A stretch of 64,000 nucleotides of DNA, taken from positions 8,184,001 to 8,248,000 of the forward strand of contig NC_063151.1 in assembly GCF_020921035.1 (NCBI RefSeq). Reading direction: 5' to 3'. The notes beneath the pieces were generated by a model. The model saw only the letters and a program-made list of their open reading frames with translations. It was not told the origin of the DNA and made no database searches. Origin of the DNA: Rhodamnia argentea (taxonomy: Eukaryota; Streptophyta; Magnoliopsida; Myrtales; Myrtaceae). Positions 25,003 to 36,275 of the stretch are shown here, piece by piece; the first letter of the stretch is position 1, and the number at the start of each line of letters is the position of its first letter. The position numbers and the translations under genes are program-made.

Positions 25003-27287
25003 GCCATGTAATTAATCCTCCTGTTCGGAGAAGAAACTGAAAAGTGGAACGTGGGATTCAATGGGGTCATCTTCCTCTTGAAGTTTCTGTCAAAAAAAGT
25101 TGCTTGCTTTAGTGCGGTTAGTTTCAGAAGTGTCACGTGTTCCTCCGGAGTTTCTGCGGTACAAAAATGGACCAGTTCCGGCATAATTTTGTTCCTTTGG
25201 CATCTTTCTTGCGGGAGGGATTGCTTTTGTATGACTGAACGTATGTGGGTTTGAATTGACGCCATTAACGAGGGTTTCATGAGTTTCATCAGGTCATCAG
25301 ATCGAAGCCCCGAGTGCCGATGAATCTGTGGATTTTGTCTCCTTTTCCGATTTTCAACTTCTCGTGTCCTTTTTGGGGGGTGGAATTTAGTCATGATCCT
25401 CCCATGGAAAGCAGGCCAATATGCAGGGTTCACGTTGACGTTATCGGGAGCATCCACCACCTTTTCCTGCTTCATTCCTTGGCCGTTTGGCTCTTTCTCT
25501 TGAACGACCAAATGACCGATCAGGAAATTGTTCGGGTGCCCATGGCCTCTGGGTTTCAAAATTTTGTTCATCTTAGAATTAGAACGGGGTTTGCCAGGAA
25601 TAATGACAGGACAATCCCATCACTCAGGACTTTTGTGTTTGCCACCAAATGACACAGCATATGCAGTAAGAACTCTATCACTCATCTCGCAAGGTTTCAC
25701 TGATCTAACCCGGTGAGCGATGAATTTGTTTTGCGCTCTGTCGACGGCATAATCACTAGACTTGTCAAAATGGGCCATACGTCCATAATTAATGGGTTAG
25801 TTATATTCAGTAAATGAATCATATAGAATTGTAATGTTCAAAATAATATAGGTATTTGATGAGTCCACAACTTACTTGAACCCAACCTACTGCTATAATT
25901 CTCTCTTTGTTCTCTCTTAATCTTGCTCGATCTCTTGCTCGCTCCCTCCGTGCTCTTGCCTCGGTTTGGGTAGGAGTGTTTCTGAATTGGGTAACATACA
26001 AAAAGATTTTAGCAACATGGGCCCGATTGAGTATTGATCATGAGATAATTAATCCTCCTGTTCGCATGAAAATTGTTCAAAACAGGCTGAATGAGTCAAT
26101 TTGAATTGGATCATTTTTTATCCGATCCACCTATTTGACGGGTCTACTAATCTCTATGCTCTCTGTCTCCGCCGCACGTGTCCTGTGCGGTGGGTGGCAC
26201 TGCTAGTCTCTAAAGAACAGCTCAATTTGGACTTGCCCTCCAGTCTCCAATCATGTCTAGAGCTAAACTTCTTTCTTTTTCTTTCTTCGTCGCGCCTAGG
26301 ATTTTGCATTATAGCGACCGGCGATAAAGAAGGAATAAACGAAACCCAGCACCTCGTCCTTCATGATTACAACCAGAATCCAGCCAACGATGCCCAAAGG
26401 AAAAGAAAACAAAGACAAGACGGGCTCCACGTTTCACTCGAAACAACAGATAACAAAAGGTACGCTCATCGCGAAGGCCAACAGAAACGAAGAGAGGGCA
26501 CTGCTCGTTCATAGCGATTCGATGTCGGAAACAGTGGCGTGCAGGTCTTGTAAACACGAACATCCTTCGGGACGAGGCTCGTCGTGTAACATTATGGTAC
26601 GAAACGTGGGTGCTTTCGACGGACCAAAGAAGACCCAGTAAAAATTTGTTGCAACCGTACCAGTTGGAGCCAAAAGGAAGTGAAGAGAGAGAGAGAGAGA
26701 GATGGTCAAAGAGGCGTAGCTGAGAAATAATAGTCGGGAGCGAACAGCAAAAACCAGAATGGGACGTGCCCCAGACGTCAATCCCTGCACTGCACGCCTA
26801 CTTTACCCCGTGCGTGGGGGTGGGGTGCTGTTCGTTCCCAACACGAAAGAGATTCTACCGACCCGACCCGAGTCCTTAAAAGCGACAATGTGGAATTGCT
26901 ACGGTTGATGTTTGTTGGTAGGATGTCCATTGAGTTCCTAGAGTCCTGTTGCCGTCGTCGAATAAAAGGAGAAGAAATATGGAATGGACCACGGTCCGAA
27001 AATTAACCCGAAAGCTTGTGTTTATTTTCTTTTATCCCGGATTGAGCCGGCGTCTTATTGGCTCCTCCAAGTTTTGACAGGTTTAATCTGCTGAACTGAG
27101 TCCCCGGAGGGATCGGGAGGCGGCCGACCTTGCGGAAACCGATTTACAAATTCCGGTTTACAAAAGTGGTGTGATAGACCAATGCCCGGCTTTAGCCTCT
27201 GTCATATTGCTTTGACAACTTTATTTGATGTGTTAATAATCTGAGTATGGTATCCCCTAGCATCTTTAGAGGGGACAGGTTCATTTT

Positions 27288-28121
27288 GGCACAATACCCA
27301 AAAAAAACCTCCAACTATAGCGTTTATGACAATTCTACCCAAAACTTTTTTTTATCTAATAAAAAACCTCCAACTTTTACATTTATCATAATTCTACCTT
27401 CAAACTTTTTCTTTTTTCCCAATTTTACTGGTCTAGTATCAAAAAAATCCTCAATTTTAGCATATATCCCAATTATATCCAAAACTCTTTTTTTGTCTCA
27501 TAAAAAATCTCTAATTGTTACTTTTATCCTAATTCTACCATCGTTAGCCTTCCATCCATAATCACCATTAGTTAATTTTATATGGCATTTTCACGTTGTT
27601 AATGAATTACACCTCAATAAAGCTTACATGAAAAAACTTCTGAATTTCTCTTTTGTAGTTTGCTTCCCCTACATATTGCAATAAGATATAGAATCACTCA
27701 ATACGGCACGTTTCATACTCTCTTCGGCACTCAGCAGCCCAAAAAAAGGTTAGATATGGAGATATTTGGATGAAAGATCTAAAATCTCATCGTCCCTAAA
27801 ATCTATTTTTCTAAATTTCGAAGATTCATTGATAAGTTCGGCGAGAAAACTCGAGCCATGCAGGATTAACTAACGGTGATTATGGACGGAAGACTGACGG
27901 TAGTTGAATTGGGATAAAAGTAAAAGTTAATAGTTTTTTTACGAGACAAAAAAAAATGGATATAATTGAGATCAATGCTAAAGTCGAGGGTTTTTTTGGA
28001 TATTAGACCGATAGAATTGGGACCAAAGTAAAAGTTGTGGATTTTTTATGAAATAAAAAAATGTTTTGGATATAATTATCACAAATGTTAAAGTTGAAGA
28101 TTTTTTTTTGGGTATTAAGCC
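27288..28121. mobile_element. Mutator-like foldback element (834 bp) with internal tandem units
   Basis: Terminal repeats GGCACAATACCC and GGGTATTAAGCC are inverted. The identical direct repeats GGTTCATTTT flank the element at 27278-27287 and 28122-28131. Each arm (27288 to about 27575 and about 27865 to 28121) holds several degenerate ~80-bp units of the type 'aaaaaacctccaactttta..attta..ataattctacc'. The arms match each other in reverse complement. No coding sequence is present. Confidence 0.85.
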
Positions 28122-28354
28122 GGTTCATTTTGAGTTGGCTCTGGACGAATCATGAGCCCTAATATATATATTTTTTTGGTCGAATCACGAGCCCCATTGA
28201 TTAGGACATTCTCTTCCCCAATATAACGTAGCATCTCCCCTCACCTAACATCTTCATTATCCAAACCCTCCTATTAAAAAACAAAATAAATAATAAATAA
28301 AAAGTTTTGAAAAACCCTAACTTTATGAAACTCCCTTTTTTCCCCCACTCCAAT

Positions 28355-28362
28355 TATATAAG
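28355..28362 (+). promoter_or_regulatory. Likely TATA box of the DUF4408 gene
   Basis: TATATAAG lies about 240 bp before the chosen ATG and just upstream of a CT-rich leader (about 28388-28420), a common plant arrangement. It also argues against the in-frame ATG at 28307 being the start. Confidence 0.55.
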
Positions 28363-28603
28363 CCCACCACCAGATCCACAGAAAACCATCACTCTCTCTC
28401 ATCTCTCTCTCTCTCTATCTCAACCCACAGCAAGCAAGCAAGCAAGCACTCGAAATAGAAATATTCACCGATGCTATGTATTCAGAGAACCCGTTCTTTC
28501 TTCTTCGTACTATAAATGCGCTGCTCTGATCCGACTCTCTGATCCTCTCTTCCCTTGTAGAAGCGATCAGAACCAGCCACCACCACCTTTCTCACGAAAA
28601 GAA

Positions 28604-29431
28604 ATGGACTCGGTGTCGCCCCATGAGTTCGACGTCGTCAAGGCTGAGAAAGCCAAGGCCATGTGCAGGTACCAAAGGACCCGCAAGCTCAGGATCCTCG
28701 CCCACGCCCTCGAGCTCCTCCTCGTCCTGGTCCTGCTCTCCTGGTACTATTCCGGGCTCTCCGCCGCCGCGGGCTGCTTCCTCCGCCGCCTCGCCGGCCT
28801 CCTCGTGAAGCCCCTCGTCGTCTTTCTCATCAGCAACGGCATCATCGTGGTCATCGTCTTCTTGGCCAGGAAGAACGACGACCGCCGCCACGGCCCGGAG
28901 CAGCATCGCATCTACGACGAGTACCTCTCCGCGCGGAGAGCCTCCGGCGGAGGAGGATCTTCGGGGATGGTGGCTGCGCCGGAGGAGACCCACGTGGACA
29001 AGCAGATCGTCCCGTACGAAACCCCCCTGCCGCCCGAGAAAATCATAAAGGAAGTGCCGCTTCCCGTGCCGGAGTCCAACCCTCCTCCGATGACCGCCGA
29101 CCCAGTCGTCGAGAAGGGCGCAGGGGAGGAACATGTCGTCCGCCCGGCTGCGGCTGCGGCAGCGGCAGCGGCGGAGAACCGCTACCGGAGGACGCGGTCG
29201 GAGGTGACGGGGGAGGAGGAGCCGCGGGCGGAGCTGTGCCGGTCGGCGACGGACAACGGGAGGCCCAAGCCGTTGCGCGGGGAGGGGAAGCCGTCGTCGG
29301 TGGAGGACTTGAGCAACGAGGAGTTCAACCTGACGGTGGAGAAATACATTGCGAAGACGAAGTGGCACCTGAGGGAGGAGATCATGGCCGAGGACGCCGT
29401 TCTCAGCTGCCACTCGGTGGCAGTTAATTAG
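28604..29431 (+). CDS. DUF4408/DUF761-domain membrane protein, intronless
   Basis: A single exon of 275 residues. The N-terminus carries two hydrophobic segments (about residues 31-55 and 63-88) typical of DUF4408. The middle is a low-complexity Pro/Glu/Ala-rich stretch with a run of Ala codons (about 29148-29172). The C-terminus EEFNLTVEKYIAKTKW matches the DUF761 motif. The frame is open upstream to 28307, but a TATA box lies inside that extension, so the ATG at 28604 was chosen. The gene is unusually GC-rich compared with its surroundings, which creates long shadow frames on the other strand. The family's biochemical function is not established; some members are linked to stress or growth phenotypes. 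Confidence 0.88.
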   Translation: MDSVSPHEFDVVKAEKAKAMCRYQRTRKLRILAHALELLLVLVLLSWYYSGLSAAAGCFLRRLAGLLVKPLVVFLISNGIIVVIVFLARKNDDRRHGPEQHRIYDEYLSARRASGGGGSSGMVAAPEETHVDKQIVPYETPLPPEKIIKEVPLPVPESNPPPMTADPVVEKGAGEEHVVRPAAAAAAAAAENRYRRTRSEVTGEEEPRAELCRSATDNGRPKPLRGEGKPSSVEDLSNEEFNLTVEKYIAKTKWHLREEIMAEDAVLSCHSVAVN

Positions 29432-32400
29432 GGGAAGAGGCCACCCCCCCAAAAAAAAAAAAAAAAAAAAACATAAGAGTAAATAAATATGTGAATTTCA
29501 AGGTTTCGAGTACATTAAGAAAAAAAAAAAAAGAGCAATTCGAGGAGAGTTATTTCGTAATTAAATTAGCTTTTTTTTTTCTCTGACATTTTAGGTCGGT
29601 CGCTAGTCGCTGCTGCTGCTGCTATGAGATTGTGTACTTTCTTGGCACAGTGATATTATTATGGTGATTTTCATGCAGATTATGATGATCAGCAGCGTGT
29701 CAGCCAGCTCCAGTTTCTCTGAATCACAAGACCCAATTTAAGTAAAATTAACGGCTCATTAATCATTGATTAAGATCAGGATAAGCCAAGGTTTGTCCCC
29801 GGAATTACGAAATTGCCCTCCGGATAAAGCTGCTCGGTGTCTCGTTTTTTCTACTCCTCCAAAGACCAGAGGGAACGCTCGCGAGCGATGCCTCCGATAG
29901 AGATGCCAAACCGTAGGCACTTAGGGCGCGAGACAAACTTGGCTATGGCGAGAAAGCGACCCTTGATGATCCTTCTTTCTTCTTCTTCTCCTTCTTTTTC
30001 AAATTTAGAAATAAATTATTTCCAGCAAGACCGGCATTGATTAGTGTATTAATTACTTAATTAAATTTCCCCTTAACTTTGGCTCCATGGTGATTGGCGA
30101 GTCGTGAATGGATTTAAAGACCTTCATCGTTGAATAACGTAATATTGACGGACCCAGCCGGTCAAGATTAAGTTGGCCATTCATTAGACTAATCACCGAC
30201 CCAGTTGGAACCCTGGAAAGTCCGTGCGACGGATTGACCGCACCGAATATGACCCTATTGGAACCGTAGAAAGTCCGCGTGATCGATCGACCGCGCCGAA
30301 TATGAGTTTACAACGACATTTTCTTTTTTCAGCCAGCAAAAATCGATTGAAATTATTAAATCGTATCTCCAGTTTGAGCCGCATACGAAACCCCGATCCC
30401 GGTTGGAGGATGTAGATCGATTTTGTTAAGCCTGTTGTAACCCCATTAAACTCGGGTTCATTTTACAAGTATTAGGATACAAATGAGAAGGCTCTCTAGG
30501 CAGCCAAATCATTCGTGCACTCATCTATGATGAATTCATCCCTGCAACCTCACGTTTAGATTTAAAAGCCACGGCGAAATCTGTGATTCCGTTTGTTTAG
30601 CAGAAAAGTAAATAATTTGAAAAATACTTTCAGAAAAAATGATCGCTTGTATCGCTTGAAATAATTAGTCAATAAATCTAGGCCCTTTTGTTCTATGTAC
30701 GTGGCACCGACCCCGAAGCAATTTGCACGCGGTTGATGGGAATTAAACCTCCGAATTCCAATGCTTAAGCTAAAGATCTCCGGACACTCTAATCGAATTA
30801 TCAAAACGCCGGAGAAACCGACACGTGCAGGCACATTTTTCTCAAAGCAGTGAGAGATCGCGACGCATTACAAAAATAGCAATAGACCACGACAGGCAGC
30901 TTCATGTGCGAAGCCAATATCAAGAGTCATGCACATATTCCTTCCCCGAAGTGGGTCGAGCATTCTACGTGCAAATAATTGCTCAGCTGTTCCCAAAGGT
31001 CGCTACCCTTTCTTGCTTTAGCTCCATCATGGCTCATGGCGTAGCTATCATGGAGTCAAAAAGAAGAAGCTGGTAGCCTTCATCATCATTCCGTTCATGA
31101 TCGAGGAGCAACACTTTGCGATCATCGCTTTATTTTGGCACCTCCTTGTACGAAAATTTTTGCTCGCTCTCTCGTTCTCGTTTGTCGAATTGGACGAGTT
31201 GCCGATATTCGGCATGGCCTATGGATGCTTTGAGTCGTGGAGGATATCCCGGAAAATGTGTGTGGCAGTAGGTAGAGGAAGAATTACACCCTCAAGGCAT
31301 TGTAAAATTATTCCCTCTGAAACTTTTCCTTTTGAAGCAATGTCTTTTGGTTTTAGAGTCCAAAACTTGCAATTTGTAATTTGTGTTGCGGATGCCGGTA
31401 CAGGGTTTGTTTCGATTTTCCGGTACGAGCGTTGAGTGTTCGTGACTTTCCTTTTGATCTCAACCCAATGATGGAAGGACATTAGAAGTGTCAAAATTTG
31501 CGTACGGCGCTTACTCTGGTGTCAAAATTTTTGGCCGGCTCACTTAAGTGCCAAATCGGAGAAAAAACGATAACTTAAGTAGCAACTGCTAGAAATTCTG
31601 GCCATTATTTAGCTTATTAATTTTTTGTCATCTTCCCAATAATATCCTTTAAATTCGTAAGCTCGATCACTTTGTTTGTTCTCCGAATTGCATCTCTTGT
31701 GCCAGATTCACCGCATGTCAATTTTAACACCAACAACTAGTTACTATAGTCTTTTAAATTTTTCATGATAGACTTGCATATTATCTCAGCTCCCAAAGCT
31801 TAAATTCTAAAATTTCTTAGTTCGTTACCCTCATGAATGAAAATCCTCATGCCTATATACTTTTCTTGTTGTTGCCTTACCGTTGATACGATAGATATCG
31901 AGTTTTAAAGCTGTTTTTTCTTTCGATAACGGTCCGCTGGAGTTCGACCCAAATTTGCCCCACCTGGACTAATCCACCCTCCGCGTGATCTCAACGGATG
32001 CCTCCCTCCATCGGCCCGATGCACAGTATTGTCCCACATGGCTTGACCACGAGCCTTAAATGCTCTTTATATTTATGTGGTATCATTCCCGCTAAAAGCT
32101 TAAGTTTTTACGAATAGTGCAAGAAGTGCATTAAATTAAGAATGAGTGCTTCCCCCTTTCCTACACACACCAAATCTTGTCCATTCTTTCCAATTTCTCC
32201 ATGCCAACAAGTCTCCAATTGACCAAAAGAGGAATTGGGGTGGATCGTGCACACGATTATACGAAAGGAAAATGCTTTATGACGAGTAATAATTGATTGG
32301 GAGATCGTGTGGTCGTAAGTAACTAACAATCTTGTCAGGCTAGCGATTCCCTATATAAAAAGGACCCTTCTTTATGAGTATTTAGGAACATAAAAAAGCA

Positions 32401-32722
32401 AAACTTTAGGTTATGTTATCCACTAAAATGCAAAGGAAGAACCAAAAAGTGTCGTTCTTTTTTTCGCCTTGTATCTTTCTCTACTAAGGACACTAGTACC
32501 AACCTCCTGCTTGATTGTTTATTATAGATTTGCTCAATTATTTGCTCCGGGTGTCTTCTTGTCCGTACACACTTGGCCCATATTGAAAACTATAGGGTGG
32601 CGACAGTATTATATGTTGAAAGATAATAAATGCGGACGGAATATTTGCGTGTATACATGGATACTATTGGAATTTAATTTAGGATTTCCTCCCTTTTGGT
32701 ATATTTCTTTGAGATATACCGG
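29432..32722. other. Intergenic, no supported gene
   Basis: Begins with the 3' UTR of the DUF4408 gene, including A-runs at 29450-29470 and 29520-29533. A two-copy tandem unit lies at 30203-30310 and a fragment of the CGTTTGTTT-type repeat at 30585-30680. Open frames at 30825-31435 carry no recognisable domain. Confidence 0.5.
30203..30310. repeat. Short tandem duplication, two ~55-bp units
   Basis: 'ttggaaccctggaaagtccg' and 'ttggaaccgtagaaagtccg' start two adjacent units that both end in 'ccgaatatga'. Differences are scattered, so the duplication is not recent. Confidence 0.8.
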
Positions 32723-32730
32723 ATGAAAAT

Positions 32731-33290
32731 GGAAAATTATCCAAAAAAGTCTTGAACCTGTTGGACTTTTGCCAGTTCAATCATAAATCTTTTCAATTTT
32801 ACCAATTGAGTCCATTCTAAAAATTTTGACTAAAAATTGCTGACGTGGAATCCGATTGTCCTACGTCATACGGTCGGAGCACTAACGTGGACAATTAATT
32901 TTATTTTAAATTTTTTTTTTCAAAGTTTTTATTGATTTTTTCTTTTTCTTTTCTTATTGGTCGTCAAGGGTCATTGGGCCCTCGTCGGCTGTAGGCTAGG
33001 GCCACAACGCCTTGCGTAGACCATCGTGGTCGCAAGCAAGGCCGTGATGGCCTAGGCGAGGCCATAGGGTCAACCTCCTTGTGGTTGCTATGGCCTCACC
33101 CAGGTCCGAGTGAATCCAAACGACCCTCGTCGATTGCTGAGAAAAGAAAATAAACAATAAAAAAATAATAAAATTCAGCAATTGACAAAATTTGAAAATG
33201 TTTATAATTCAATTAACAAAATTAAAAATTTTATATTTAAATTGGCAAAAGTGTAATACGTTTTATGACTTCATGGGTAATTTTTCATTT
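32731..33290. mobile_element. Mutator-like miniature element, GC-rich core
   Basis: Left end GGAAAATTATCC with 'aaaaaagtcttgaacctgttg' and right end 'acgttttatgacttcatgggtaatttttc' belong to the same family as the 3447 and 5167 elements. ATGAAAAT occurs on both sides (32723-32730 and 33291-33298), consistent with a target duplication of 8 or imperfect 9 bp. The core (about 32955-33115) is GC-rich, with repeated GCCATGG/AGGCC-type words. Confidence 0.75.
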
Positions 33291-33789
33291 ATGAAAATAA
33301 TGTGGAAGTTTATTGAAAAATTAATTTCTCCATGTTCTTTTCCCGATGAGGTAGCATTGCATCTGACCCCAGTCAATATCTTGTGCCTGTCATACAAAAG
33401 ACAACATAAATTTAACAAATCTAACAACCTATTATCGTATTCAGTTGGACTAATCTTATTCGCGAAATTTGAGTCGCGTTCATGGATCACCACATTAAAT
33501 CCGACATATCATCTTCCTCGTCCCATCAATTATTAGATGGAAGAGACTATTTGTCCTCATAAATGCACCTAGCAATGCACATAAATATCATCAACGGCCG
33601 TGGTGTTTGATTTGACTTAGCAAAGATTAGACAGTCTAACAGACAAGATCGGTCAAGAAATATTTGTCGTAGCTGTCTCCATTATCAAGCAATAATACTC
33701 GTGTCCGTCTCTCTAGGTACACATGAATGTCTACGAGGACTAAGTTTATATTTTAAAGATGTGAATATTGACCGTTCTATATAGAGCAC

Positions 33790-34032
33790 GGCCAAAAATC
33801 GTTGATGTGAATGCCCGGCTATACTTAAATGGTAGAATATTAAAAATGCTGTTAAAAGATTATCCATGTTAGTACCGACCATGTCGTGTAAGCCGGTCAG
33901 CGTCTACGTTAGCGACTTCTGGCCAAAATTGGCAAAATTTAAAAAGGTCTGGAGTTTAATTGGCGAAATTAAAATGTTTATGATTGAATTGACAAAAATG
34001 CAATAGGTTTGAGACTTTTTGACCAATTTACC
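33790..34032. mobile_element. Truncated right half of a Mutator-like miniature element
   Basis: The stretch starts inside the element ('ggccaaaaatcgttgatgtg') and ends with the family terminus 'tgcaataggtttgagactttttgaccaatttacccc'. No matching left end was found, so it appears truncated or rearranged. Confidence 0.6.
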
Positions 34033-36275
34033 CCTACAAGGAGCAAGTTTCTATCTTGAAGAAGCGAAGCAAGGGAAAATCTCCGTTCAATCTCTACCAA
34101 AGCAGGGGCATAGCCATGAATGATTGCTCGCACTTTCTTTCTTCAACAAGTCATGCTTGATCATATTCTATATTCCCTTAACAACATAAGACAACAACTC
34201 AATCTTTAGCTTCCCACTTTAGTCTTCATATCTTGGGGGATTTATTTACAATTATTTAGACCCAGTTTAGTCCAACTTGAGTAAACGAGATTAGCACTCC
34301 ATTAAGATCTAGTTGGTGATAATCAGAGATCATTCCAAAGAAGAAAAGTTCCATAAGCTTAAGAAAAGTTTGCTCATTGATGGATGGGTCAACATCATGG
34401 CTTTGCATGCTGGTTGTAACTTGTGACATTGATTTTTGCGGAAGGTGGAGATAGTGAAAATAATCTACCCATCATTATCCCCACCACCTGCTTTTCTAGA
34501 TATCCAATTTGATCTTTTCTTTCCTGCTCTTGCAAATGTCTTGGAACATTGCTAATTTTTCTGTTCGGGTAGGCGATTTTGTACTCACAATGAGAAAGAA
34601 AAATAAAAAAAATAAAAAATTGACAAGGTCGTTTGTTGTCAAACAAAAAACGTGGCCGCCCTTTATGTCCCTTCACATTGTCATTTAGAACCCCCTCCAA
34701 CTTTGCAAAAGACAAGAGAAAAAAGGGTGATGGCAAAGGAGGGGATGAATTGACAGGAGGGTTTTTCTTTTTCTTACGTCCAAAAATTGTTGTTTTCCCT
34801 CGCTTTGATTGGATGTGCTTTTGAAGCTTCTTAGAAGATTGCAATTTACTAGCACGGATCTTGTTTGCATCGATTCGATCCGTGGATTGTTGTTGGGAAG
34901 GTAGATGATGAAATGATCTTTCTTTTTCACACAAGTATTGTTGATCTCATGACGAAAAAACCGACCAAATAGCTTCTCGAGCTCTAAGTTTCGAAATACC
35001 TAATGATGCTGACCATATGCACAAAATGGAAAGACATTAATATACATGTCTCATGAATCGAAATTGACACAATCAATTATTCTCAATGCAACCAATCCCT
35101 AGATATTTAATTACTGACATGAATGCTGGGATGGACTGTGACAGTGGGTGGTCAATTTCCAAAGGAACAGGTGAAAAAAGAGAAAACCAAAAAGCTCATG
35201 CTGCTTTCATCCAAAATGAGCCAATAATGAGCCACCTATGACTTTTGCAGCTGTAGGTACTGCCTGATCCTTCCAGCCTACCCAGGATAAATGCAACACT
35301 ACTCAGGATATGATATGGCTGATTTAGGATTTTAATCCAAACTTCACATCCGATTAAATACATGACAACCCCAATGAGATCTTATGTCGCCACGATGGTA
35401 TGAAGAAATAATCATCGTTAATGTAGAAACGAAGCGGGTTTCATACATATTAGTGAGGGCGGGCAGGGTACGGCATGTATCCAACATGGTCTTAATATAT
35501 GATAAGTTGAGTTTATCTTAGCTTTGAATCTTGGTGATGATTTCTTTATATGAAAAATACGGGTGCCCCCACCAAATGTGTCGAATATTTTTCAAGAACT
35601 AGATTTGTCTTTTTTTTCTAGACCGCGCCAGTTCCATGTCTAGCTGTATTATAGTCTTAAAACTAAAAGGGTCGTATGACAAATTTTCTATGCATATTTA
35701 CGATTCTACCACTGCCAGTTCAGAGCACTGAGGGAGAAATGATTGGGTCAAATTCAGTGGTCTTGTCCCTTGCCTCAAATTTGGGGGTTTTCTCCGACTG
35801 TTTTTGGTGGAATGTGGTGGAGCGAAGTTGGTATCCATTTGAGTGTTCTGTTATTTTCTAAGATTTTATTTTGTCTTCCTTTTTCAAATCTGAGGTTAAG
35901 AACTCTTTCTCAGGCTTGAAATGTGTTCACAGCACACAACCATGTCATTCCCATAGTTCAAGATTAGGCTAAGGCTATGATGTTCCCATTAAGGTTAGGC
36001 TAAATTTTTAACCAGAGACCCTTGCGATCGGCGCCGGCTTGTTGGAACATCATTTGGGGTCAATCGATTCGCTAGAAGTACGGCACAATGACGAATGCAT
36101 ACTAATGAACTAATGACAGATTGCTTCATTGTTTACGCACTGTTGACATGAGCTTCCTTTCATCAATCAAAATGTTGAACTCAAACAAGTAACTAGCATT
36201 CCAAACCTACATCGGACTTGGAATAGGAGCTTTTTAACAGTACAGGTAGCACTGATCTGCTTGACTAGGGGCTCT
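34033..36275. other. Intergenic; no gene seen
   Basis: AT-rich DNA with no exon-like conservation. The 179-codon minus frame at 34395-34934 is rich in Lys/Ser/Phe, lacks a domain and has an AT-rich composition like the surrounding DNA. Confidence 0.5.

Larger units (their letters stand above)
21091..27277. other. Gene-poor region with repeat remnants
   Basis: About 6 kb without a supported gene. Two related repeats occur at about 21370-21560 and 22549-22800. A (CT)n microsatellite is at 24959-25002 and a (GA)n run at about 26683-26702. The 239-codon minus frame at 24852-25571 is largely low-complexity and has no domain. GC-richer blocks at 22080-22450 and 26700-27150 show no exon-like conservation that I recognise. 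Confidence 0.5.

Noticed and set aside
24852..25571. 239-codon minus-strand open frame
   Set aside because: Contains a microsatellite-encoded Arg-Glu repeat, no domain, and no partner exons; composition matches intergenic DNA.
28592..29452. 286-codon minus-strand open frame and 254-codon alternative plus frame
   Set aside because: Shadows of the GC-rich DUF4408 gene; they lack any domain and the plus frame 28604-29431 has clear family motifs.
34395..34934. 179-codon minus-strand open frame
   Set aside because: Lys/Ser/Phe-rich without a recognisable domain; AT-rich chance frame.
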